NCBI GenBank assembly: GCA_050944855.1
Contig: JBMNRU010000009.1
Location: 1-64,000 of the forward strand
Origin: Lactonifactor sp050944855
GTDB taxonomy: Bacteria > Bacillota > Clostridia > Lachnospirales > Lachnospiraceae
DNA: 64,000 bases
Direction of reading: 5' to 3'
The notes beneath the pieces were generated by a model, which was not told the origin of the DNA, did no database searches, and was given only the letters and a program-made list of their open reading frames with translations. Position numbers and translations under genes: made by a program. Shown here in pieces: positions 19,101-26,034 of the stretch (position 1 is its first letter; every line of letters starts with the position of its first letter).

Positions 19101-19653
19101 ACTGCTGTTCCGGGATGCCGTGATCCTGCATTTCCAGAAAAAAGTTGCCTTTTCCGAATATCTTTTCATAAGCAAGAGCAGCCTTACATGCTTCCTCATA
19201 AAAACCCTTTGTAATGTCTCTTGCAACTTCTCCCGCAAGACATGCACTTAATGCAATAATCCCTTCGTGATACGTTTCCAGCACTTCCTTATCCACCCGG
19301 GGCTTATAATAAAAGCCTTCCACGTAACCGGCAGATACAATTTTCATCAAATTCTGGTATCCGGTATTGTTTTCCGCCAATAAAACAAGGTGGTAATATC
19401 TATCCTCACCACCCGTTGTTTCTTTGTCAAAGCGAGAATTGGGAGCCACATACACCTCGCAGCCTAAAATCGGCTTAATGCCTTCTGCCCTGGCGGCCCG
19501 ATAAAAGTCAATGCACCCAAACATAACCCCATGGTCTGTAATGGCTGCACTGTTCATTCCCAGTTCTTTCACTCTGGCTACATATTCTTTTATTTTATTG
19601 GAACCATCTAATAAGCTGTATTCCGTATGCACATGTAAATGAGTAAATTCCAT
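16171..19653 (-). CDS. dnaE: DNA polymerase III subunit alpha
   Basis: 1160-residue replicative polymerase of the DnaE type. N-terminal PHP domain (HLHVHTEYSLLDG at residues about 4-17), palm with GPGRGSAAGSL and the catalytic PDIDVDF, then a helix-hairpin-helix and an OB-fold near residues 970-1070. In Firmicutes DnaE usually works with PolC. ATG at 19653 follows AAGGAGAAGG; the frame continues 45 codons upstream into the neighbouring methyltransferase gene, but those residues are not part of the family. Confidence 0.97.
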   Translation of the reverse strand: MEFTHLHVHTEYSLLDGSNKIKEYVARVKELGMNSAAITDHGVMFGCIDFYRAARAEGIKPILGCEVYVAPNSRFDKETTGGEDRYYHLVLLAENNTGYQNLMKIVSAGYVEGFYYKPRVDKEVLETYHEGIIALSACLAGEVARDITKGFYEEACKAALAYEKIFGKGNFFLEMQDHGIPEQQLVNQQLLRMSRELGIELVVTNDIHYTYETDVESHDILLCLQTGKKLQDEDRMRYEGGQYYVKSPQEMADLFPYAPEAVTNTQKIADRCNVEIEFGVTKLPKFDVPEGYTSWEYLNKLCFDGLRERYTENLDELTERLQYELGVIQKMGYVDYFLIVWDFIKYGRDKDIMVGPGRGSAAGSLVAYTLGITQLDPIKYNLLFERFLNPERVSMPDIDVDFCFERRQEVIDYVVEKYGKDRVVQIVTFGTLAAKGVIRDVGRVMDLPYAQCDAIAKMIPTELNITIDGALKKNRELRNLYEENEDVKKLIDMSRRLEGLPRHTSMHAAGVVISQKSVDEYVPLSRAADGTIVTQYTMTTLEELGLLKMDFLGLRTLTVIQSAQKLAEKNHNIKLDLQNIDYNDPKVLAMIGSGKTEGVFQLESAGMKNFMKELKPKSLEDIIAGISLYRPGPMDFIPQYIRGKNNPDCITYDCPQLEPILEPTYGCIVYQEQVMQIVRDLGGYTLGRSDLVRRAMSKKKASVMEKERQNFVYGNEEEQVPGCVHKGIDEKVANKIFDDMIDFAKYAFNKSHAAAYAVVSYQTAFLKYYYPMEFMAALMTSVIDNPPKVSEYILNCRQMGISILPPDINHGEGGFAVDGTSIRYGLSAIKSIGRPVIDAIVQERNIRGPYKTLRDFVERLTGKEINKRTIESFIKSGALDSLPGSRKQKMMIYVQILDAVNQEKKTAMTGQMSLFDLVSEEEKQAYEVKMPDVGEYDKELLLAFEKEVLGVYVSGHPLEEYEICWRKNISAVTTDFLPDEDTGYPKVKDGAREIVGGMITNKITKYTKNNQTMAFLTIEDLVGTVEVVVFPRDYEKNAALMVEDAKVFVQGRVSVEEDKASKLICEKIQSFDNIPKELWIQFASKEEFLEAEQGLYEALKDSDGSDRVVIYIRSPKAVKPLPSSRNVCVNGELLVKLRENYGEDNVKVVEKSIEKLIKMN

Positions 19654-19684
19654 GCCTTCTCCTTTTTGACAATTCCTTCCCCGT

Positions 19685-20275
19685 TTACCGCTCATTCTTG
19701 CGCAGCAATACGTTGTACCACTGGTCCTCTTCATTTCCCGTGCGAACATCCTGTGTTTTCCAGATACGAAGCACCTCAACCGTATCAAACTTATCCAGCA
19801 GTTCCTCTATCTCAGAACGACTGTAGTCACAGTAATAACGTCCATTATAGATTCCATTTCTGTCACCTTTGCGCACGGAAAAATACAGAACTCCTTCATC
19901 CTTCAGAGCGCGGAGAATCTTTTTCATCACGTACTCTGCCTCATTCGGTTCAATATGTCCCAGAACCGCACAGGCCCAGATCCCGTGAAATACATCACAA
20001 AACTCCATCTCTTCAATCGTCAGATGCAGCACTTCTTTTCCCGTGTGTATGCTCGCAAGCTCACACATCTTCGATGAACCGTCCATGGCCGTTACGGCAA
20101 AACCTTCTTCATCCAGATATACAGTATCTCTTCCGGATCCACAACCCAGATCCAGTACCTCTGCATTCTCCGGCAAAAGTTCAATAAACTCATCCAGCAT
20201 GGCTTCCATATTCAGCCCTACTGTTTCATTGAAATAAGGTATCGCGTACCGGTTATAATAGTCTATCGAATCCAC
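19685..20275 (-). CDS. Class I SAM-dependent methyltransferase
   Basis: 196 residues starting at a GTG (20275) 6 bases after AGGAGG; the open frame from a TTG five codons earlier includes the Shine-Dalgarno site itself and is rejected. SAM-binding motif I is LDLGCGSGRDT (about 43-53), followed by the acidic TAMDGS. Substrate unknown. It ends 31 bases before dnaE and may be co-transcribed with it. Confidence 0.85.
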   Translation of the reverse strand: MDSIDYYNRYAIPYFNETVGLNMEAMLDEFIELLPENAEVLDLGCGSGRDTVYLDEEGFAVTAMDGSSKMCELASIHTGKEVLHLTIEEMEFCDVFHGIWACAVLGHIEPNEAEYVMKKILRALKDEGVLYFSVRKGDRNGIYNGRYYCDYSRSEIEELLDKFDTVEVLRIWKTQDVRTGNEEDQWYNVLLRKNER

Positions 20276-20326
20276 TTGTATCCTCCTCAAACATTACAAT
20301 TTAACGCCACTCACAGGGCGCTCCCG

Positions 20327-20350
20327 GTCATGTAAATACTGTTACATGAC
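20327..20350. promoter_or_regulatory. Palindrome in the methyltransferase-dnaE leader
   Basis: GTCATGTAA (20327-20335) and TTACATGAC (20342-20350) form a perfect 9-base dyad with a 6-base centre. It lies between a candidate promoter (TTCACC 20410-20405, 17-base spacer, TATAAT 20387-20382, minus strand) and the methyltransferase start. It could be an operator or an mRNA hairpin; there is no U-tract. Confidence 0.5.
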
Positions 20351-20399
20351 GCATTATTCTCTATGGCTATCAATGCATTTTATTATACCATAATTCTAT

Positions 20400-21233
20400 C
20401 TATTGGTGAAGCACTATTTTACCATCCTGAATATATATCTTTTTCTCTTTCATCAGATGCCCAACTGCACGCTTAAACGCGTTTTTGCTTAATCCGAATT
20501 CTCTTTGGATCACTTCCGGAGATGCCTTATCATCAAACGGCAGCACGCCGCCAAACTCTTCAATTACAGAATATACCGCTTCTGCATCCTCATTCATCTG
20601 CAGATATGCTTTCTGCTTTGTGGAAATGCTTAACTTACCGTCTTCCTTTACTTCTGTAACACGACAGGAAAGAACATCTCCCACACGATAGTGTCCCTGC
20701 GCCTCCCGCCTAGGGATCAGCGCAGAATACTTGTCGTCCACAGCTACAAATACTCCAAAATTATCACTGATTTCATATACGGTGCCCTGTACGGTATCGC
20801 CCACAATATAGGGGGAATTGGTATGCAGATAATGATATACCTTCATCGTCGCACAGAGACGGTCACTCTTATCCACATATAAAGTCACCAGACACTCTTC
20901 TCCTTCATGTACCTTCTTCGTCTGCTGACGGTATGGAAGAAACAAATCCTTCTCCAAGCCCCAGTCTAAAAAGGCTCCGATCTTACCGACCTGTGCTACC
21001 TTTAATTTTGCGATCTGACCCAGCATAAGCTTTGGCTCTCTTACGGTTGCGATCAGACGGTCCGAAGAATCTCTGTATAAAAAAACAGTGATCTTATCTC
21101 CTTCTTTGGTTCCTGCCGGCACCTGACGTCCCGGAAGCAGTACCCGTTCCTGACTCTCTCTCTGATCGCCCAGATATACTCCAAAATCCACAGTTTTTAC
21201 AACGGTTAATTCCTGCATTTTTCCTAACTGCAT
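20400..21233 (-). CDS. CvfB-like S1-domain RNA-binding protein
   Basis: 277 residues: two to three S1/OB domains (residues about 1-65, 70-130 and 140-205; for example VGKIGAFLDWGLEKDLFLP and EISDNFGVFVAVDDKYSALI) and a C-terminal winged helix (about 215-277, GLSKNAFKRAVGHLMKEKKI). This matches CvfB/YitL-type proteins that bind RNA and affect virulence-gene expression in staphylococci. The ATG at 21233 has GAGGAG upstream. It precedes the methyltransferase by about 125 bases. Confidence 0.88.
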   Translation of the reverse strand: MQLGKMQELTVVKTVDFGVYLGDQRESQERVLLPGRQVPAGTKEGDKITVFLYRDSSDRLIATVREPKLMLGQIAKLKVAQVGKIGAFLDWGLEKDLFLPYRQQTKKVHEGEECLVTLYVDKSDRLCATMKVYHYLHTNSPYIVGDTVQGTVYEISDNFGVFVAVDDKYSALIPRREAQGHYRVGDVLSCRVTEVKEDGKLSISTKQKAYLQMNEDAEAVYSVIEEFGGVLPFDDKASPEVIQREFGLSKNAFKRAVGHLMKEKKIYIQDGKIVLHQ

Positions 21234-21246
21234 TCTCTTATCTCCT

Positions 21247-21951
21247 CTATTGGAACTCTACAATCGCATATGGCTGGTCATCGGTATCACTTAAAACAAC
21301 TACTGTCGTACTGTCATCCCTGTACATCTTTGGCACAATCATATCTCCCAGTTTTGCCTGTTTTTTATATTCTGCCCGCATCTGATGCACAGGAAAGTCC
21401 TCTTCCAGCAGCTCCCGGGCCATTTCAATATACTGACCATTATTTACATGATGATTCACATCTAAATGATGAAGACGCACCGGGAAGCTTTCCAGCGTCT
21501 GACAATCTTTTGGTACTGCAATCTTACGGGGAGCATACTCCATAGGCAGCCGTTCCTCCGGCTTATAAAGGTCAAACAGAGCTTCCGGTATCTGCTCCGG
21601 CTTACCATTTCTGGTATTTACATACACCCACAGGCTATTCGCATAAGCAGCCCTGCTGCCGTCTTCCATATCCAGGGTAAAATTACGGCTTCCGAAACAA
21701 TGGCGGAAATCGTATGCCCATGTACTGACTGTAATTGGCTCACAAAGCTTTGGATAACGATCTATTACAATCTGCCAGGAAGACAGCATCCATACCCGTT
21801 CCTGTTCACGAAGCTGTAGAAAACCATCTCCCAGAAGCTCTGACTGAAATGTACTGCAGTCCTGAAAATAGTTAATAATCGAATTTAATGTTAACTTTCT
21901 ATCTTCATCGGTTTCACTGAAACGCACCCTGCTGTCAAATGAGTACTTCAT
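21247..21951 (-). CDS. Acyl-ACP thioesterase
   Basis: 234 residues with two hot-dog folds, as in bacterial FatA/FatB-like acyl-ACP thioesterases. Features are FSETDEDRKLTLNSIINYFQ at the N-terminus, WMLSSWQI, and HHLDVNHHVNNGQYI in the second fold with the probable catalytic Asn/His. It releases free fatty acid from acyl-ACP. The ATG at 21951 follows AGGAGGAG; the longer open frame would run through the tRNA-Gln gene and is rejected. It starts about 35 bases downstream of the tRNA terminator. Confidence 0.9.
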   Translation of the reverse strand: MKYSFDSRVRFSETDEDRKLTLNSIINYFQDCSTFQSELLGDGFLQLREQERVWMLSSWQIVIDRYPKLCEPITVSTWAYDFRHCFGSRNFTLDMEDGSRAAYANSLWVYVNTRNGKPEQIPEALFDLYKPEERLPMEYAPRKIAVPKDCQTLESFPVRLHHLDVNHHVNNGQYIEMARELLEEDFPVHQMRAEYKKQAKLGDMIVPKMYRDDSTTVVVLSDTDDQPYAIVEFQ

Positions 21952-21985
21952 CGACTCCTCCTCTTTCCTGTAGCTTTGATTATAT

Positions 21986-22020
21986 GATAAAAAGGTCTTA
22001 GGCAAACACCTAAGACCTTT
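21986..22020 (-). terminator. Terminator of tRNA-Gln
   Basis: AAAGGTCTTAGG (21991-22002) and CCTAAGACCTTT (22009-22020) form a perfect 12-bp stem with a 6-base loop, followed on the minus strand by TTTTTAT. It starts 2 bases after the tRNA discriminator base. Confidence 0.93.
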
Positions 22021-22022
22021 AG

Positions 22023-22094
22023 CTGGGCTACAAGGATTCGAACCTTGAAATGACGGAGTCAGAGTCCGTTGCCTTACCATTTGGCGATAGCCCA
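22023..22094 (-). tRNA. tRNA-Gln (anticodon CUG)
   Basis: Acceptor arms TGGGCTA (22094-22088) and TAGCCCA (22030-22024) pair over 7 bases, with discriminator G at 22023. The D-arm includes AAATGGTAAGGC. The anticodon stem ACGGA/TCCGT encloses CTCTGAC, so the anticodon is CUG and reads CAG. The T-arm has GGTTCGAATCC. The CCA end is not encoded. Total 72 bases. Glutamine identity follows from anticodon and the UGGGCUA acceptor. Confidence 0.96.
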
Positions 22095-22111
22095 ATCTCA
22101 CAACAAGATGT

Positions 22112-22140
22112 ATTATATAGTAATGCAATCAAAAATGCAA
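22112..22140 (-). promoter_or_regulatory. Promoter of tRNA-Gln
   Basis: Minus strand TTGCAT (22140-22135), 17-base spacer, TATAAT (22117-22112), 18 bases before the mature tRNA 5' end. Confidence 0.75.
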
Positions 22141-22180
22141 GTACTTTTTTCAATTTTACTTAATTTTTTGTATCCATGCA

Positions 22181-23359
22181 TTATTCCCTGTTCACAAAAC
22201 TTCTGTCTATGGTAATCACACATTGATACCGGGAATCTTTCTGCTTCATCCTGTCACTCACTTCCATTTTCAGTCTTTCCATCTTTTCTTTATCATATAC
22301 GTAGGGAACCACCATATCAAAAATTAAATTAATCTGATTCTCCCCATTTACCATACGGAAATCATGAAAACTCAGTTTCTCATCTATGCTCTGCATGATC
22401 TGGTCAACTTCCTGCTTCGCTCTCAGAATCTCCTCATCCCTTACCTCTACCGGATCCATATGGATCACCAGAAAAAGATTCAGTTCCCTTGATACATCAC
22501 GCTCAACACGGTCAATAATCTCATGGGATACTTCAATATCCACATCTCTGGGAACCTCCGCATGAATAGATGCCATACTTCTGCCCGGTCCATAATTATG
22601 TATGATCAGATCATGGGTACCTTCGATCCCATCGTAGCTTTCTACCATCTCTGTAATCTGACGGTACAATTCCGGATCCGCAGCCGCACCCAAAAGCGGT
22701 TCCAGCGTTTCTCTTGCAATGCTGACACCGGCCCACATAACAACCAGGGATACCAGCATACCTGCAGCAGCATCAATATTAACCCCGGCAAAATGAGAAA
22801 TAAGAATAGAAACAATCGTAGCCGATGTGGTGATCACGTCTCCCAGGGAATCTGCAGACGTAGCCAGCATCACTTTGGAATCAATTCTTTTTCCAAACTT
22901 TCTGTTAAACATGGCCATCCATAGCTTTACTCCCACAGAAAGCACCAGGATGCAAAACGGCAGCAGATTAAACGTAATCTCCTCCGGATTTGTAATTTTT
23001 CTTATACTATCCTTAAAAAAAGTAAATCCTACCTCAATTACCAAAAATGCCACAATAAGCGCCGCAATATATTCCATCCGCCCATGTCCGAAAGGGTGCT
23101 CCTTATCTGCCGGCTTGCTGGCCATCTTCACTCCTACAAAACCGATGACAGAAGACAGGGCATCCGACAGGTTATTAAAGGCATCTGCCATAACCGCAAT
23201 GCTATGCATGGTAAGACCGACCATCAATTTTACCGCAAACAACAGTACATTACACAAAATACCGACGATACTGGATAAAATCCCATATTGTGTACGTACC
23301 TCTATATCACTTGTATTGTTATAATTCTTAACAAATTTTCTTACCAGAAAATTTCCCAT
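22181..23359 (-). CDS. Cation diffusion facilitator (metal/H+ antiporter)
   Basis: 392 residues. Six membrane segments with metal-binding DAFNNLSDA in TM2 and ATSADSLGDV in TM5, plus HPFGHGRMEYI between TM2 and TM3. The cytosolic C-terminal domain (about 205-295) carries HNYGPGRSMASIHAEV. A further C-terminal ~95 residues look like a second ferredoxin-like copy. Exports divalent metal (Zn, Mn, Fe or Co; not resolved). Monocistronic. Confidence 0.92.
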   Translation of the reverse strand: MGNFLVRKFVKNYNNTSDIEVRTQYGILSSIVGILCNVLLFAVKLMVGLTMHSIAVMADAFNNLSDALSSVIGFVGVKMASKPADKEHPFGHGRMEYIAALIVAFLVIEVGFTFFKDSIRKITNPEEITFNLLPFCILVLSVGVKLWMAMFNRKFGKRIDSKVMLATSADSLGDVITTSATIVSILISHFAGVNIDAAAGMLVSLVVMWAGVSIARETLEPLLGAAADPELYRQITEMVESYDGIEGTHDLIIHNYGPGRSMASIHAEVPRDVDIEVSHEIIDRVERDVSRELNLFLVIHMDPVEVRDEEILRAKQEVDQIMQSIDEKLSFHDFRMVNGENQINLIFDMVVPYVYDKEKMERLKMEVSDRMKQKDSRYQCVITIDRSFVNRE

Positions 23360-23469
23360 ATTACCCTCCCGGTTTTCTGTCTAAACCTTCACTTTTATCA
23401 CTATTCCCTACATCTTACTGATATTCCCCTCGGTTCGTCAAGCATAACTTACCGTTAAAGCTTTGTTCC

Positions 23470-23604
23470 TCCCCGCAAATGCATGAGGAAAGCGCGCCTG
23501 AAAATCCTGAGCCTAGCATACACTTAGCCTCGAAGGCTTTCCTGAGAGGCTTAGGTGTATCTTGGCTCATAGTTGAAGGGAAGCGTTCTGTATTTGCAGG
23601 GAGG
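23470..23604. repeat. Dispersed structured repeat, copy 2
   Basis: Core 23521-23604 is 93 percent identical to 8821-8904. The flanking arms TCCCCGCAAATGCA (23470-23483) and TGTATTTGCAGGGA (23589-23602) pair at 12 of 14 positions plus one wobble. An inner hairpin ATACAC...GTGTAT with AGCCTC/GAGGCT (about 23518-23560) is also present. It occupies most of the 23360-23703 gap between two divergently transcribed genes. No ORF. Nature unknown: non-coding RNA or non-autonomous element. Confidence 0.7.
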
Positions 23605-23703
23605 CACAAAGCCTTACATTCATCCAACGATAAAATATACATACTCTTCCCGGCTACTGCATATGATTATAGGAATTTATAAGTAATAAGGGGGCCGTTT
23701 TAC

Positions 23704-24291
23704 TTGTCCTCATTTTCTCTATTAATCAACCGGGAGCATCGGCTGCCCCAAGACTATGTTCCTTCTGAAATGATCCCGGTTCCCATCCCTTTCGATGCGC
23801 ATCCTAAAGATAGTAAACGCCTGATGCAAAAAGAAGCGGCATTAGCCGCCGCCCAACTGCTGCAGCGGGCCAGGAGCATGAAAATTCAACTGTACGGCAT
23901 TTCCGGCTATCGTTCCTATGAACGGCAGAAAATTCTATATGAAAATGCGCTTACCCGAGCTATGAGAGAACATTCTGTATCCAGAGAAGAAGCTGTACCG
24001 TTCATCCTGGTATCCCCTCCGGGAGCCAGCGAACATCAAAGCGGTCTGGCACTTGATGTATCTTCTCCCAGCGTAGCTTTGGACCTGACAGAGGACTTTG
24101 GGCGCACCCGGGAAGGGCGCTGGCTGAAAGCCTACGCTCCATTATACGGGTTCATCCTGCGTTATCCGAAAGATAAAGTACATATCACCGGGTATGCCTG
24201 GGAGCCCTGGCATATCCGCTACGTCACCAAATCTCTGGCGCTATATCTGTCTCTGACAAATCTGACTCTGGAAGAATATCACAGTATCTGA
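23704..24291 (+). CDS. VanY-type D-alanyl-D-alanine carboxypeptidase (M15B)
   Basis: 195 residues. Zinc-peptidase signatures are ISGYRSYERQ, SEHQSGLALD (first His and Asp ligands) and WEPWHIRYV (second His with catalytic Glu region). It would trim terminal D-Ala from peptidoglycan peptides. The TTG start at 23704 has AAGGGGG 9 bases upstream, and an in-frame TAA lies at 23680, so no longer N-terminus exists. Unusually there is no signal peptide or membrane anchor. Alternative: activity on a cytoplasmic precursor or D,D-dipeptide. Confidence 0.85.
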   Translation: MSSFSLLINREHRLPQDYVPSEMIPVPIPFDAHPKDSKRLMQKEAALAAAQLLQRARSMKIQLYGISGYRSYERQKILYENALTRAMREHSVSREEAVPFILVSPPGASEHQSGLALDVSSPSVALDLTEDFGRTREGRWLKAYAPLYGFILRYPKDKVHITGYAWEPWHIRYVTKSLALYLSLTNLTLEEYHSI

Positions 24292-24298
24292 AAATATT

Positions 24299-24328
24299 TT
24301 GTTTACTTTCTTTATTTTATGATATAAT
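24299..24328 (+). promoter_or_regulatory. Promoter of pncB
   Basis: TTGTTT (24299-24304), 18-base spacer, TATAAT (24323-24328); about 80 bases upstream of the pncB start. Confidence 0.65.
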
Positions 24329-24408
24329 ACCGACAGATACCATATCTGCAAATACCAGATCCCGTGCCGACCCGACCGGATTTTGGAAAAAGTAAGGAGA
24401 CCCTACTT

Positions 24409-25869
24409 ATGAGAGCAATGAATTTAACTTTACTAACCGACCTGTACCAATTAACTATGATGCAGGGATATTTTAAAAATCCAACAAATCAAACTGTAGT
24501 ATTTGACATGTTCTACCGTGATAACCCGGCCGGAGGCGGTTATGCTATCGCTGCCGGTCTGGATCAGGTCATTGAATATATTAAAGATCTTCATTTTACC
24601 AGTGAAGATATTGACTACCTGGCAAGCCTGCATATATTCGAACAGGACTTTCTGGATTATCTGAAAGGATTTTTCTTTTCCGGAGACATTTATGCAATCC
24701 CGGAAGGAACCGTCGTATTCCCAAGAGAACCCCTGCTGAAAGTTGTAGCTCCTGTTATGGAAGCACAGCTGATCGAAACTACCATTTTAAATATCATCAA
24801 TCACCAGTCTCTGATCGCAACAAAGGCTTCCCGTGTAGTCTATGCGGCACAGGGTGACGGCATTATGGAATTTGGTCTTCGAAGAGCACAGGGACCGGAT
24901 GCCGGACTCTACGGCGCCCGGGCTGCCGTCATTGGCGGATGTGTGGGAACCTCCAATGTCCTGACCGGTGAAATGTTTGATGTTCCTGTTCTGGGAACAC
25001 ATGCACACAGCTGGATTATGAGCTTTCCGGATGAATATACCGCATTTAAAACATATGCTTCTCTGTATCCGGATGCCTGCATTCTTCTGGTTGATACCTA
25101 CGATACACTGAAGTCCGGTGTACCCAATGCGATCCGTATATTCAAGGAAATGCGCGAAGCGGGCATCAAACCCCAAAAATATGGTATTCGTCTGGACAGC
25201 GGAGATTTGGCTTATCTGTCCAAAGAAGCTTATAAAATGCTGGCTGCAGAAGGTTTTGAAGATGCCACGATTTCCGCTTCCAGTGATCTGGACGAGCATC
25301 TGATCTCCAGCTTAAAAGCCCAGGGCGCTAAAATCAATTCCTGGGGAGTGGGCACCAACCTGATCACATCCAAGGACTGTCCTGCCTTTGGCGGCGTTTA
25401 TAAGATTTCTGCCATTAAAAATCGCGATGATGAAGAATTTACCCCTAAAATTAAGCTTTCTGAAAATACAGAAAAGGTTACCAATCCGGGCAATAAAACT
25501 ATTTACCGTATCTATGACAATAAAACCGGAAAGATTCGTGCCGATCTGATCTGTCTGGCAGACGAAACCTTCGATCCTTCTCAGGATATGATTATCTTCG
25601 ATCCTGTATCTACCTGGAAGAAGACCCGCATTGTGGGGGGAACCTACACGCTCCGTGAACTGCTGGTTCCGGTATTCAAAAAAGGCGTGAACTGCTATAC
25701 CTCTCCGTCTGTTATGGAAATACGGGAAAACTGCATCCGTGAACTCAATACGCTCTGGGATGAAACACGCCGTTTCTACAATCCGTCCGAAGTTTATGTA
25801 GATTTATCCGATAAATTATACGAATTGAAGAGAAATCTGATCCATGAAATGAGTTCCAAATCTATTTAA
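24409..25869 (+). CDS. pncB: Nicotinate phosphoribosyltransferase
   Basis: 486 residues from the ATG at 24409 (AAGGAG about 10 bases upstream); an earlier ATG at 24364 lies before the ribosome site. It makes nicotinate mononucleotide from nicotinate and PRPP in NAD salvage. Family features are NLTLLTDLYQLTM at the N-terminus, EFGLRRAQGPDAG, GTHAHSWIMSF, and the phosphate-binding GIRLDSGDL and GVGTNLITS. Followed by a strong terminator. Confidence 0.95.
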   Translation: MRAMNLTLLTDLYQLTMMQGYFKNPTNQTVVFDMFYRDNPAGGGYAIAAGLDQVIEYIKDLHFTSEDIDYLASLHIFEQDFLDYLKGFFFSGDIYAIPEGTVVFPREPLLKVVAPVMEAQLIETTILNIINHQSLIATKASRVVYAAQGDGIMEFGLRRAQGPDAGLYGARAAVIGGCVGTSNVLTGEMFDVPVLGTHAHSWIMSFPDEYTAFKTYASLYPDACILLVDTYDTLKSGVPNAIRIFKEMREAGIKPQKYGIRLDSGDLAYLSKEAYKMLAAEGFEDATISASSDLDEHLISSLKAQGAKINSWGVGTNLITSKDCPAFGGVYKISAIKNRDDEEFTPKIKLSENTEKVTNPGNKTIYRIYDNKTGKIRADLICLADETFDPSQDMIIFDPVSTWKKTRIVGGTYTLRELLVPVFKKGVNCYTSPSVMEIRENCIRELNTLWDETRRFYNPSEVYVDLSDKLYELKRNLIHEMSSKSI

Positions 25870-25890
25870 TATTTCCTGCCGAGAAATGAC

Positions 25891-25940
25891 GCGGGTATTC
25901 CAAAAGTCCTAAAAAGACTTAAGGGATACCCGCATTTTTT
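25891..25940 (+). terminator. Terminator of pncB
   Basis: GCGGGTATTCC (25891-25901) pairs with GGGATACCCGC (25923-25933), with a nested AAGTC/GACTT hairpin, then ATTTTTT. Confidence 0.9.
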
Positions 25941-26034
25941 CACGAAATTTTTACGGGCATTTTCATTGTCACGGATTTTTTTCTATAGTACTATGAAAGA
26001 AACAGATAACAACCCTACGAAAGGAGCGGTTTCT

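Noticed and set aside
19654..19788. N-terminal extension of DnaE
   Set aside because: Overlaps the methyltransferase 3' end; the PHP domain begins at the ATG at 19653 with a good ribosome site.
21952..22128. N-terminal extension of the acyl-ACP thioesterase frame
   Set aside because: It runs through the tRNA-Gln gene and its terminator; the internal ATG has AGGAGG.
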